Source: Sulfitobacter sabulilitoris
GTDB lineage: Bacteria > Pseudomonadota > Alphaproteobacteria > Rhodobacterales > Rhodobacteraceae
Assembly (NCBI RefSeq): GCF_005887615.1
Contig: NZ_VANS01000003.1
Span: forward strand, 186,001 to 250,000
Length of the DNA stretch: 64,000 bases
Reading direction: 5' to 3'
The position numbers were made by a program, and so were the translations under genes. The notes beneath the pieces are model-generated. The model saw only the letters and a list, made by a program, of their open reading frames with translations. It was not told the DNA's origin and searched no databases. Each line of letters opens with the position of its first letter. Position 1 is the stretch's first letter. Of the stretch, positions 1 through 7,838 are shown piece after piece.

Positions 1-1
1 A

Positions 2-796
2 ATCATAGCGGTCTCAGGTTTGTTTCTTCTGTCCGTCCTCGGCCTGAAGCAGCGCGCACGCACCAAAGACGCCGAAAGCCGCGCCAGGCTGAGCGCGCAG
101 GAAACCCGGCTGGCCCATGCGTCGCGGGTCAATGCAATGGGTGAGATGGCAAGCGGCATGGCGCATGAATTGGCGCAACCGTTGACGGCCATCCTCAGCC
201 AGGCGCAGGCCGGGCGGCATTTGGTGCGACGGGGGGATGTCAAACGCCTGGGCACGGTGCTTGATGACACCGTCGCGCAGGCGCAGCGGGCAGCGGATAT
301 CCTTGATCGTCTGCGGCGTTGGAGCAAACCGAACCGTGCACCGTCAAAACCATGCGCCCTGCATGATGCGGCAGGGTCCGTGCAGCGCCTGCTGGCCTTG
401 GAAGCCAAAAGCCGCGATGCCACGATCACGCTGTCGCTTCACGCGGCACCGCTGTTCGTCGATGCCGATCCGGTCGAGCTTGAGCAGGTCGTATTCAACC
501 TTGTCCGCAATGCGCTGGATGCCTCGGACGGGGCGTGGATCACGATCCGCACGGCGGTTGATGGCGGGATGGCGATCGTGGATGTCACCGACACCGGGCC
601 GGGCGTGCCCGATGACATCAAGGCACGCATTTTCGAGCCCTTCGTGACCGGCAAGCCTGACGGTACGGGGCTTGGCTTGGCCCTGTGTCAACGCCTGGTC
701 GAGGAAATGGGCGGCGATATCGTTCATCTGGCCGATGCGGCCCAGACGACATTCCGGTTGTCCCTGCCACTTTCAACCCGGGCGGTGGCACCATGA
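2..796 (+). CDS. Sensor histidine kinase, 3' part (5' end outside window)
   Basis: This is the C-terminal 264 residues of a membrane-bound sensor kinase whose reading frame is already open at the window edge. The first visible residues are hydrophobic and look like the end of a transmembrane helix, followed by a basic linker. The dimerisation/phospho-acceptor box GEMASGMAHELAQPLTAI carries the phosphorylated His. The ATPase domain shows an N box (VVFNLVRNALDAS) and G boxes (DTGPGV and GTGLGLAL). The H-box resembles DctB/FixL-type kinases. The sensor domain is not in the window, so the signal is unknown. Its stop overlaps the regulator start by 4 bp (ATGA), so the two almost certainly form one two-component system. 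Confidence 0.93.
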   Translation: MIAVSGLFLLSVLGLKQRARTKDAESRARLSAQETRLAHASRVNAMGEMASGMAHELAQPLTAILSQAQAGRHLVRRGDVKRLGTVLDDTVAQAQRAADILDRLRRWSKPNRAPSKPCALHDAAGSVQRLLALEAKSRDATITLSLHAAPLFVDADPVELEQVVFNLVRNALDASDGAWITIRTAVDGGMAIVDVTDTGPGVPDDIKARIFEPFVTGKPDGTGLGLALCQRLVEEMGGDIVHLADAAQTTFRLSLPLSTRAVAP

Positions 797-1401
797 ACAA
801 CCATGTTTATCTGGTCGATGACGACGAGGCGGTCCGCAGTGCCCTGACGCTGTTGCTTGAGACGGTCGGGCTGGATGTGCGCAGCTTTGCCTCGCCTGAA
901 ACGTTTCTGAACCAAGCGTCGGGCCTGACGCCGGGATGCCTGGTCCTTGATATCCGGATGCCCGCGATCTCGGGCCTGAAATTGCAAGAGAAACTGAACG
1001 CCCAAGGGATGACGTGGCCCACGGTCATCATCAGTGGCCATGGCGACATCGAAGCCTGCAGGCGGGCGTTTCGCAACGGTGCGATTGATTTCCTGAGCAA
1101 ACCCGTCGACGAGCAGGATTTGATCGACGCGATCCAAAAGGGCCATGCGGAACTTGAGCGGCAACAACAAGCCCTGGCGGAACGCGCGGAGGCCGTGGCC
1201 TTGGTTGCGCAACTCTCAACCCGTGAACGAGAGGTCCTCGAGATGATCGCGAAGGGGCTGACCACAAGGCAGATCGCCGACGCGCTCGGCCTGTCGCCGC
1301 GCACGGTTGAAAGCCACCGCGCAGCGATTGCGGCCAAGGCAGGCACGTCTTCGGCGGCCGAGCTGACGCGATATTGGCTGGAGGCACAGGCCGACCCGTA
1401 G
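793..1401 (+). CDS. FixJ/LuxR-type response regulator
   Basis: A 202-residue DNA-binding response regulator. The N-terminal receiver has the acidic pair in YLVDDDEAV, the phospho-acceptor Asp in GCLVLDIRMP and the conserved Lys in FLSKPVD. The C-terminal LuxR-type helix-turn-helix is clear (LSTREREVLEMIAKGLTTRQ, then TVESHRAAI). The start at 793 is chosen because the ATG overlaps the kinase stop and begins exactly at a receiver domain; the longer upstream frame has no receiver homology. It is the likely phosphorylation target of the preceding kinase. The genes it controls are unknown; the exported GlcG-like and ankyrin genes immediately downstream are candidates. Confidence 0.95.
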   Translation: MNNHVYLVDDDEAVRSALTLLLETVGLDVRSFASPETFLNQASGLTPGCLVLDIRMPAISGLKLQEKLNAQGMTWPTVIISGHGDIEACRRAFRNGAIDFLSKPVDEQDLIDAIQKGHAELERQQQALAERAEAVALVAQLSTREREVLEMIAKGLTTRQIADALGLSPRTVESHRAAIAAKAGTSSAAELTRYWLEAQADP

Positions 1402-1492
1402 AACTACGGATATCCTTGCGGGGGCTACGAATGTCGCGACCCGGCGACCGGGGTTAGAACAGGCGCATCACTTCAGCAAAAGGAAATATCCG

Positions 1493-1975
1493 ATGATCCG
1501 TACAGTGACACTTGCCGCCGCACTTCTGGCCCCCGTCGCGACGTTCGCGCAGGATTTGCCAACCGCCCCTTACCTTCCGCTGAGTATGGCGACACAAGCG
1601 GCACAGGCCGCCGTCGATGCCTGCGCCGCCGAAGGGCACAACGTCAGCGTCGCGATTGTCGCCCGCTCTGGCGTGACCAAAACGATCCTGCGCGCTGACA
1701 ACGCAGGCCCGCACACCGTGGGATCAAGCACCGGCAAAGCCTTTACCTCTGCCAGCATGGGCCGCGACACCGCCGGATTGGCCGGTTTCATCGGGGCCAA
1801 CCCTGAAAACGGTGGCCTGCGTGATATGGACAGCCGTCTTGTCATTCAGGCCGGTGGTCTGCCGATCAAAATCGGCGGGGCATTGGTGGGTGGCATCGGC
1901 GTCGGCGGCGCACCATCAGGTGCCATTGACGAGACTTGCGCGCGCGCGGGTCTTGACGTCATCGGCGCTGAGTAA
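1493..1975 (+). CDS. Exported GlcG/HbpS-family (DUF336) haem-binding protein
   Basis: A 160-residue protein with a cleavable signal peptide (MIRTVTLAAALLAPVATFAQ). The mature part has the GlcG/HbpS fold signature: a helical start with QAAQAAVDAC, then VSVAIVARSG, a central helix (GKAFTSASM) and the glycine-rich end (GGLPIKIGGALVGGIGVGGA). Family members bind haem or small molecules, and HbpS of Streptomyces modulates a neighbouring sensor kinase. A purine-rich Shine-Dalgarno stretch (AAAGGAAA) lies just upstream. Its position 91 bp after a two-component pair makes an accessory-sensor role conceivable, but that is inference; many GlcG-like proteins lie near oxidative metabolism genes instead. 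Confidence 0.85.
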   Translation: MIRTVTLAAALLAPVATFAQDLPTAPYLPLSMATQAAQAAVDACAAEGHNVSVAIVARSGVTKTILRADNAGPHTVGSSTGKAFTSASMGRDTAGLAGFIGANPENGGLRDMDSRLVIQAGGLPIKIGGALVGGIGVGGAPSGAIDETCARAGLDVIGAE

Positions 1976-1983
1976 ATCAACCA

Positions 1984-2010
1984 TGACCCGCCTCGTGATG
2001 GGGCGGGTCA
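1984..2010 (+). terminator. GC-rich hairpin between the GlcG-like and ankyrin genes
   Basis: A perfect 9-bp inverted repeat, TGACCCGCC and GGCGGGTCA, with a 9-nt loop. It starts 9 bp after the stop of the GlcG-like gene and no T-run follows. It could be a weak or Rho-assisted terminator, or a stabiliser of the upstream mRNA 3' end. Confidence 0.5.
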
Positions 2011-2033
2011 CCGCAATTGAAAGGTGGCCCCCT

Positions 2034-2699
2034 ATGCTTCGTTCCTTGATCATCACAGCCACTTTGGCTGTCTGCGGCGCGGCCCATGCACAGACCGCAC
2101 CTTCCGCATCCGACATTGCGCACTATTCGGGCCTGCATCTTGCCGCTCACGAAGGCCGGGTGGACGAGATTGACCGCCTGATCGCGGCAGGTGCCGACCT
2201 GAATGCCCGCGACAACGCAGGCCGGACACCCGCCCATGTGGCGGCCTTTGCCTCGCATGACGAGGCGGTCGCGGCGCTTGCCAAAGGTGGCGCAGACATG
2301 AATGCGCTCGAAAACCGGGTCTACGATGTTCTGACCATTGCTGCGGTGGCCAACGATCCTGAACTCGTGTCTTTGGCCATGGAACTGGGCAACAAACCGG
2401 ACCTCATCACCAGCGTATATGACGGCACCGCCCTGATTGCGGCCGCGCATCTTGGCCATCACGAAGTCGTTGCCCGCCTCGTGGCAGGCGGCGCGCCGCT
2501 GGATCACGTCAACAACCTGGCATGGACAGCGCTGATCGAGGCTGTGATCTTGGGGGATGGCGGGCCAGACCACGTCAAGACGATTGAAATTCTTGTCGAG
2601 GCCGGAGCAGACAAAACCATCGGAGATCGCGACGGCGTCACCCCGCTTCAGCATGCGACGGAGCGTGGCTACGCAGACATCGTCAAGCTTCTCGACTGA
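2034..2699 (+). CDS. Exported ankyrin-repeat protein
   Basis: A 221-residue protein with a signal peptide (MLRSLIITATLAVCGAAHAQ) followed almost entirely by ankyrin repeats. At least five repeats are visible, with typical consensus pieces: GLHLAAHEGRVDEIDRLIAA, GRTPAHVAAFASHDEAVAAL, GTALIAAAHLGHHEVVARLV, a longer unit around WTALIEAVILGD, and GVTPLQHATERGYADIVKLL. The repeat array should mediate protein-protein contacts in the periplasm; no catalytic domain is present. The start at 2034 is preferred because it gives a clean signal peptide. It follows the GlcG-like gene after a hairpin and may be cotranscribed at a lower level. The partner is unknown. Confidence 0.85.
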   Translation: MLRSLIITATLAVCGAAHAQTAPSASDIAHYSGLHLAAHEGRVDEIDRLIAAGADLNARDNAGRTPAHVAAFASHDEAVAALAKGGADMNALENRVYDVLTIAAVANDPELVSLAMELGNKPDLITSVYDGTALIAAAHLGHHEVVARLVAGGAPLDHVNNLAWTALIEAVILGDGGPDHVKTIEILVEAGADKTIGDRDGVTPLQHATERGYADIVKLLD

Positions 2700-2899
2700 C
2701 CTTCAGCCATACGCGCCAATGCCGCGAAAGCGGCTGGGTCCGACCGCCCAAGGTGTCGAATGCTGCACGATGGAAGACCATCCGCGTTTCATGGGGTGAT
2801 CGAGGCAAGGACGGGATCAAGTCGTGCCATGCTCCAAGCCTCGGGCTCCATGGGCGGCTGCTGAAGTCGAAGGCGCGACAAGGAAGTCGTTCCATCCTT

Positions 2900-2917
2900 T
2901 ACAAAACTAGTTTTGTA
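2900..2917. promoter_or_regulatory. 18-bp perfect palindrome, likely ArsR-family operator
   Basis: TACAAAACTAGTTTTGTA is perfectly self-complementary and ends 14 bp before the ATG of the ArsR-type gene. ArsR/SmtB repressors bind such AT-rich dyads over their own promoter, so this is the probable autoregulatory operator. It sits in a notably AT-rich patch. The rest of the 232-bp gap (2700-2931) shows nothing recognisable. Confidence 0.7.
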
Positions 2918-2931
2918 GTTATATTTGCGTC

Positions 2932-3249
2932 ATGACGACTCAAACATCTCACGCTCGTGCTCTTGCAGCTCTCGGTCATGACGCTCGCCTCGCGATTTTT
3001 CGGTTGCTTGTGAAGTTCGGGCCAGATGGCCTGCGAGTTGGTGAGATTGGCCAGCATCTCGAAATGGCTCCATCAACACTTGCTCATCATCTCAGCACGC
3101 TGGTGGACGCCGGGTTGGTTGTTCAGGAAAAAATCGGACGCGAAGTCTTCAACAAGGCTGATTTCGCAGCAGCGTCAAGACTTGCGGAATTCATCACATC
3201 GGAATGCTGCCAAGGCGTCTCACTTACTCGAAAGGAAGATGCAGCGTGA
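2932..3249 (+). CDS. ArsR/SmtB-family transcriptional regulator
   Basis: A 105-residue winged-helix repressor. The fold signature is ALAALGHDARLAIFRLLVKF, a recognition region (LEMAPSTLAHHLSTLVDAGL) and a wing (VVQEKIGREVF). A Cys pair near the C-terminus (SECCQG, about residues 90-95) is a candidate metal or metalloid sensing site, though typical ArsR sensors carry the Cys in or near the recognition helix. It is followed by a CSCG-type permease, the arrangement expected for a metal/metalloid resistance pair. Base composition is clearly lower in GC than in the flanks, which suggests acquisition by transfer. Confidence 0.9.
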   Translation: MTTQTSHARALAALGHDARLAIFRLLVKFGPDGLRVGEIGQHLEMAPSTLAHHLSTLVDAGLVVQEKIGREVFNKADFAAASRLAEFITSECCQGVSLTRKEDAA

Positions 3250-3304
3250 TTTCACGATCGCTTTTTTCTTACCCAATAGAAACTATAAAACTGGATATAT
3301 AGAA

Positions 3305-4354
3305 ATGTCACTCGCATCACATCTACCCGAAAGACCACGTGCTGCTCTTATGCGGTTCGCGTCAGATCAACGCATCTGGCTGATCTCTGTGCTGATCCTG
3401 CTTCTGCTCGCCGTCTTCAGCCCACAACAGGCCATTCAAAGCGGGCAATTCGCCATTGCCGCCGTCTTCCATATTGCACCCTATCTCGTCTTCTCTATTG
3501 GCGTTGCTGCTTATGCAAATGCCTCGGGGGCCGACAATCTCATAGCCCGGGCCTTTACGGGTGCTCCGGCGGTCATGATCCTTCTGGGGGCGTTCGCTGG
3601 TGGCTTGTCGCCCTTTTGTTCTTGTGGAGTTATTCCGTTGATCGCGGCGCTCTTGACGATGGGTGTACCCCTCTCAGCTGTGATGGCCTTCTGGCTTGCT
3701 TCACCTATCATGGATCCATCGATGTTCTTCCTGACCTCCGGTGTCTTGGGCCTCGAGTTTGCAGTCGCCAAAACGCTGGCGGCAATTGGCCTTGGGCTTT
3801 TTGGCGGTACGGTCGTACATATGCTCAGTCGTAGCGGATCCTTGTCCGACCCACTGCGGGACGGGATCGGCAACGGCGGTTGCGGCGGCGCCAAGATACG
3901 CGCTCCCCACCCAGTCGCCTGGAGATTTTGGCTCGAAGAGCAGCGCCGCGGGAAATTCGTAGCGACAGCGCGGGACACGACCCTGTTTCTCGCCAAATGG
4001 TTGCTGCTGGCCTTTATCCTGGAAAGCCTGATGTTGGCCTGGATTCCGGCCGAGACAGTCAGCCGAGTTCTGGGCGGAACAGGCCTCGGCCCAATCATGA
4101 CCGCAACCCTGGTCGGAGTTCCCGCATACCTCAACGGTTATGCCGCCTTACCGTTGGTTGGAGGCTTGATCGAACAGGGCATGTCGCCTGGTGCCGGCCT
4201 GGCATTCCTTGTCGCCGGTGGTGTAACCTCGGTCCCGGCGGCCATGGCTGTGTGGGCCTTGGCTAAAGCCCGTGTTTTCTTGCTCTACATCGGGCTGTCG
4301 CTCAGTGGCGCGTTTGCCACCGGACTGGTGTTTCAGCTTTGGCAAGCCGTCTGA
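3305..4354 (+). CDS. DUF318/YraQ-like permease with CSCG motif (ArsP/SO_0444 type)
   Basis: A 349-residue polytopic membrane protein of about eight helices. The family hallmark GGLSPFCSCGVIPLIAALLT is present, and a second related segment comes later (GVPAYLNGYAALPLV). Members include the trivalent organoarsenical exporter ArsP and SO_0444-type metal efflux proteins, so export of a metal or metalloid is likely; the substrate is not determined by sequence. A glycine/cysteine-rich cytoplasmic loop (GNGGCGGAK) follows helix 4. The start is uncertain: 3305 has no strong ribosome site, and an in-frame ATG at 3239 overlaps the regulator gene but has GGAAG directly abutting it. Expression is probably controlled by the adjacent ArsR-type protein. 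Confidence 0.85.
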   Translation: MSLASHLPERPRAALMRFASDQRIWLISVLILLLLAVFSPQQAIQSGQFAIAAVFHIAPYLVFSIGVAAYANASGADNLIARAFTGAPAVMILLGAFAGGLSPFCSCGVIPLIAALLTMGVPLSAVMAFWLASPIMDPSMFFLTSGVLGLEFAVAKTLAAIGLGLFGGTVVHMLSRSGSLSDPLRDGIGNGGCGGAKIRAPHPVAWRFWLEEQRRGKFVATARDTTLFLAKWLLLAFILESLMLAWIPAETVSRVLGGTGLGPIMTATLVGVPAYLNGYAALPLVGGLIEQGMSPGAGLAFLVAGGVTSVPAAMAVWALAKARVFLLYIGLSLSGAFATGLVFQLWQAV

Positions 4355-4364
4355 CCGGACAAGC

Positions 4365-4390
4365 GCCCAGGCAACTTGGATTGCCTGGGC
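4365..4390 (+). terminator. Perfect 10-bp hairpin after the permease gene
   Basis: GCCCAGGCAA and TTGCCTGGGC form an exact 10-bp stem with a CTTGGA loop, starting 10 bp after the permease stop. There is no T-run, so it may be a Rho-assisted terminator or an mRNA-end stabiliser. The remaining 272 bp up to the BA14K-like gene (4391-4662) contain no recognisable feature. Confidence 0.6.
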
Positions 4391-4662
4391 TCAGACCTGC
4401 GATCAGCTATCAAGGCAATTGGCCCAGACATCAGAGCCAACTGACCACGACACCGATGGCACCCGGGGCCCGCACTTGTCTGCGCATTGAAAGGCAGACA
4501 GTGGTGCAGCCGCAGCGCAATGGCGGTTTGTCCCGCAATTCAGCCCCTGCACCGCTCAACCGGCTTGCCGTGCCGTCCCACCTTGAGGACCGCGTCGGCG
4601 AGGTCCATGCCTGACGGCACCGCTTTTCAGCGGCCTCGCCCATGCCTGTCCGCAGGCTTCGA

Positions 4663-5271
4663 TCACAGCAGATCATACGGCGAATTGCAGTATCTCCGCG
4701 GCCCGTTGTACGGCTGGAATGTCTTGCTGACACGGCTGTAGCTGCGGTAGCGCCGATCGCACCAATTGTCGTGTGCGTTCATGTTGCCGGCGGGGATGTG
4801 ATCCCAACTGCTGTAGCTCTGATCGTAGGGTCGTCTTTGCTTCTGTTGCTCCAGCAGCACGGCCCCAAGCGCGAAGGCTGCCAACGGAAACCACCAGCCG
4901 TCATTGTCTCGGCGATACCCGTGGCGGTATTTTCGTGACCCGCGATACCCGCGTTTGTAAGGATGACCTTTGTAATGGTGACGATCCCAGTCGCGATCCG
5001 CCCGGCGGCGATACCTGTCGCGCTCGGCGTGCCGACGTTTCCAATCACGCTCAGCGTGCCGGCCGCGCCAATCGCGATCGGCGCGGTATCCGTGGCGATG
5101 ATCGGCCAGGATGATGTCCGGGTCGGCGAGGTCGGCGGCCTGACGAACCGAGATTCCCGCGGATAGGGACGGCGGTGGAACAAGGTTTGCGGCAGTGGCA
5201 TCGGGCGCAATCATGGACAGAGCGATGAGGATTGCGGCGATGATTCGTGCCGTTTGGAACTTGGTTCGCAT
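4663..5271 (-). CDS. BA14K-like exported protein, Arg/His/Tyr-rich
   Basis: A 202-residue protein with a signal peptide (MRTKFQTARIIAAILIALSM to about residue 27). The middle third is a highly basic low-complexity stretch rich in RHAERD-type repeats. A short hydrophobic segment follows (WWFPLAAFALGAVLL). The C-terminal block with WCDRRYRSYSRVSKTFQPY and GPRRYC matches the pattern of the BA14K family, first described as a Brucella immunoreactive protein. The usual context is the alphaproteobacterial envelope; the biochemical role is unknown. It is transcribed divergently from the copper cluster and may be unrelated to it. Confidence 0.8.
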   Translation of the reverse strand: MRTKFQTARIIAAILIALSMIAPDATAANLVPPPSLSAGISVRQAADLADPDIILADHRHGYRADRDWRGRHAERDWKRRHAERDRYRRRADRDWDRHHYKGHPYKRGYRGSRKYRHGYRRDNDGWWFPLAAFALGAVLLEQQKQRRPYDQSYSSWDHIPAGNMNAHDNWCDRRYRSYSRVSKTFQPYNGPRRYCNSPYDLL

Positions 5272-5683
5272 CTTGAAAGCTCCTCTTGATGAGACAGATT
5301 TCGGCGCCCTGGTTCCGGAGCAGTTCGATCTTTGGCCCCGTCGTTCGTGCAGTCTTTATCCGTACCCCGGACCGCACATTCGGAAGCCGGGCTCGCGACT
5401 GCATGGCCGCATCATAACGGGCCGCGTTTGGTGGCCGAGTGATGAATCTCAAAATCACCCGCCTGTTATTTCTGGTGACAACGACCGGACAGCATGGCTG
5501 ACGCATCGATGTGAACGGCGCAACCCCGTAGGACGAGGGGGCAGGTCCGGACATCCGACATGGCATCGACCGCTCGGGTGCTCACGGAAATGTTGCCCCC
5601 CAACCGCAGCGGACCGATTGACATGCTGCGGGGCGTCAGACACTCCTTGCGGCATGGCACGAACAAGACCCTTGGACGCTTTG
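5272..5683. other. Divergent intergenic region, 412 bp
   Basis: This lies between the leftward BA14K-like gene and the rightward His-rich exported gene. It must contain promoters for both, but no convincing -35/-10 pair, palindrome or RNA structure was found. Open frames crossing it on both strands have no signal peptide or recognisable domain. Confidence 0.5.
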
Positions 5684-6046
5684 ATGCGGACGATGACCAG
5701 CGTGGTCCTCGCCCTTGCCATAGTTCTGTTCCCGGCATCCGCATCGCATGGCCAAGCGGATGCGGGCGTGTCCCATCATGCCGCGTCGATCATGGCTCAT
5801 GCCGAAGCGGGCATGGATCACGCCGCCGGGTCAGACGCGACAGGGCACGCCGCGGATATTCATGCCGCAGAGACGCCGGATCGCCAGACCGGCGATCGGT
5901 GTTGCCAGGACATGTGCTTTTCGATCGCGCTGATGGCCGCACCCGGCGCTGCGCCAAAGCGTGCGGCAAACCTGCACGAGATGCGCCCCGCGCGGCAAAT
6001 GGTCTCTGCCAGGCCGTCGGGTTTTCTGCGCCCCCCAAATACCTGA
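5684..6046 (+). CDS. Small His/Met-rich exported protein at head of copper cluster
   Basis: A 120-residue protein with a signal peptide (MRTMTSVVLALAIVLFPASA) and a mature region rich in His and Met (SHHAASIMAHAEAGMDHAAG). A CCQDMC cysteine cluster follows. No family could be assigned with certainty; the composition and position resemble small DUF2946-like proteins of copper loci. An alternative start at 5654 adds ten residues, but the signal peptide then begins with a charged extension. It is the first gene of a rightward run that continues with the lipoprotein, TolC-like and multicopper oxidase genes, so metal binding in the periplasm is the simplest guess. Confidence 0.6.
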   Translation: MRTMTSVVLALAIVLFPASASHGQADAGVSHHAASIMAHAEAGMDHAAGSDATGHAADIHAAETPDRQTGDRCCQDMCFSIALMAAPGAAPKRAANLHEMRPARQMVSARPSGFLRPPNT

Positions 6047-6127
6047 TCTGACCGCGGGCCGGTGACCGGCCTTTTCGTCGCGCCTTGACCTGCGCGAGCC
6101 AAGCAACCGCATTTTCAGGTATATCCC

Positions 6128-6361
6128 ATGAAACCGATCCTTTTTGCCGGGGCATTGCCCTTGCTGCTGGGGGCGTGCGCATCCACGCCGACCCCGCTGC
6201 CCGACGTGGCTGGCCTGCAAGCGCCCGCCTTCGACCAGGGCGCCGTCACCCCGGTCGCCTACCGAAATCCGCTGGAGGGCTTCGAGAACCGTGCCGTCAC
6301 CGGCCCAGAGGACTGGCGCCGTCTCAATCAGCGACAGGCACCCGGGCAGGGGGGGAACTGA
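6128..6361 (+). CDS. Small lipoprotein
   Basis: A 77-residue protein with a lipoprotein signal (MKPILFAGALPLLLGACAS; the lipobox is LLGAC with lipidated Cys17). The mature part is short and Pro-rich, and includes GFENRAVTGPEDWRRLNQRQ, a motif seen in small lipoproteins that precede outer-membrane efflux genes in metal clusters. Its stop overlaps the ATG of the TolC-like gene by one base (TGATG), so translation is probably coupled. The function is unknown; it may help assembly of the TolC-like protein. Confidence 0.75.
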   Translation: MKPILFAGALPLLLGACASTPTPLPDVAGLQAPAFDQGAVTPVAYRNPLEGFENRAVTGPEDWRRLNQRQAPGQGGN

Positions 6362-7821
6362 TGCCGCGTCGTCTCCTCCCGCTTGCCCTCATGCTGCCCG
6401 CCGTTCTGGCCGCCTGCGCCACGGCGGTGCCGCCCGAATTCACCGACCGCGATGCGGGGTTCGCCGTCGTCCAGTCGCGCACCACGCAGGCGATCGGAAA
6501 GCGCACCGCCTGGGCACAGTCGCAGGACCAGACCGAAGCCCTGTCGAAAGAGGTCCGCGCGCTGGTGCATCGCAAGACCATCAGCGCCGAAACCGCGGTT
6601 CAGGTCGCCCTGCTCAACAACAAGGGCTTGCAGGCCGCGTATACCGCCATCGGGCTGTCAGCCGCCGAGGCATGGCAGCAATCCACACCGGAAAACCCGG
6701 TGGTGTCGCTGGGCCTGATGGGCATCGGCGCGCCCGAGCTTGGCCTCTACCGGGCGCTGGAAAGCACCATCGCGGTGAACCTCCTGGACGCCCGCACCCG
6801 CAAACAGCGCGTGGCCCTGGCCCAGGCGCAGTTTCAGCAGGCGCAGCTCGAGGCGGTCAACGACACGCTGAGGCTTGCCAATGACACCCGCCAAGCCTGG
6901 ATCAACGCCGTCGCCGCCTTCGAGACCCTGAGTTATCTCAGGCGCGCTGCCGAAACGGCGGATGCGGCCTCTGAACTGGCGGCGCAACTTGGCCGTACCG
7001 GGGCGCTGGGCAAGGCCGGACAGGCCAGGGAGCAGGCCTTCAACGCGGAACTGGCCGGTCAGGTCGCCAAGGCGCGGCTCGAGGCGCAGATGGCCAAGGA
7101 ACGGCTGACCATGCTCATGGGGCTGTGGGGGGCGGACACGGATTACCGTGTTCCCGATGCCTTGCCCGGTCTGCCCGCAACGGCCCGCTTGAACGGCCCC
7201 GTCGAAGCCAGGGCCCTGTCGAGCCGGGTCGATCTTGAGGTGGCCAAACTGGCGCTGGCCGCCACCGCCAAGGCCTACGGCCTGACGGATGCCACCCGCA
7301 TGGTCACGGATCTCGAGGTGATCGGCGGCGTCGAGGTCGAACGCGAAGCCGAAGACGGAGCGACCGAAACCGACGCCACCCCGCAGATCGAGCTGGAATT
7401 CGCGATCCCGATCTTCGACAGCGGCAAGGCGCGGCTGCGCAAGGCGGAACTGGCCTATTTGCAGGCGGCCAACGTGCTGGCCGAACGGGCGGTCAACGTC
7501 CGCTCCGAGGCGCGCGCGGCCGAAGCGGCCTATCGTTCGACCCATGCGATCGCACGCCACTACCGCGACGTGGTGCTGCCCCTGCGCCGCACCATCGAAG
7601 AGGAGGCCCTGCTGAGCAACAACGGCATGATCACCAACACCTTCGACCTGCTGACCGACACCCGCGACAAGCTGGGCAGCGAAATGCAGGCGGCCAATGC
7701 CAAGCGCGACTTCTGGCTGGCCGCGGCCAACCTGACGGCTGCGATCTACGGCGGCGGCAGCGGTGCCGGCGGCGCAGGCGGCGACATCGCCATCGCCGCT
7801 GGCGGCGGTGCGGGACACTGA
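6361..7821 (+). CDS. TolC-family outer-membrane efflux lipoprotein
   Basis: A 486-residue outer-membrane channel protein. It has a lipoprotein signal ending at VLAAC (Cys19) and the long alternating helices of the OEP/TolC family (TISAETAVQVALLNNKGLQA, then long Ala/Glu/Arg-rich helical hairpins). It contains the typical SLGLMGIGAPELGLYRALES strand-turn region and a Gly-rich C-terminal tail. The usual partners, an RND pump and a membrane-fusion protein (CusA/CusB), are not adjacent or elsewhere in the window, so the inner-membrane partner must be encoded elsewhere or the protein works differently. It is coupled to the neighbours at both ends by TGATG overlaps. Confidence 0.88.
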   Translation: MPRRLLPLALMLPAVLAACATAVPPEFTDRDAGFAVVQSRTTQAIGKRTAWAQSQDQTEALSKEVRALVHRKTISAETAVQVALLNNKGLQAAYTAIGLSAAEAWQQSTPENPVVSLGLMGIGAPELGLYRALESTIAVNLLDARTRKQRVALAQAQFQQAQLEAVNDTLRLANDTRQAWINAVAAFETLSYLRRAAETADAASELAAQLGRTGALGKAGQAREQAFNAELAGQVAKARLEAQMAKERLTMLMGLWGADTDYRVPDALPGLPATARLNGPVEARALSSRVDLEVAKLALAATAKAYGLTDATRMVTDLEVIGGVEVEREAEDGATETDATPQIELEFAIPIFDSGKARLRKAELAYLQAANVLAERAVNVRSEARAAEAAYRSTHAIARHYRDVVLPLRRTIEEEALLSNNGMITNTFDLLTDTRDKLGSEMQAANAKRDFWLAAANLTAAIYGGGSGAGGAGGDIAIAAGGGAGH

Positions 7822-7838
7822 TGAAAAGGACATTTGAA

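Noticed and set aside
2683-2895. 70-codon minus-strand frame before the ArsR-type gene
   Set aside because: No domain, no signal peptide, and it covers an intergenic region with a strong operator at its edge; not enough support.
6085-6125. TTGACC and TATATC before the small lipoprotein gene
   Set aside because: The spacing is 29 bp, too long for a promoter, and the second element overlaps the ribosome-binding region.
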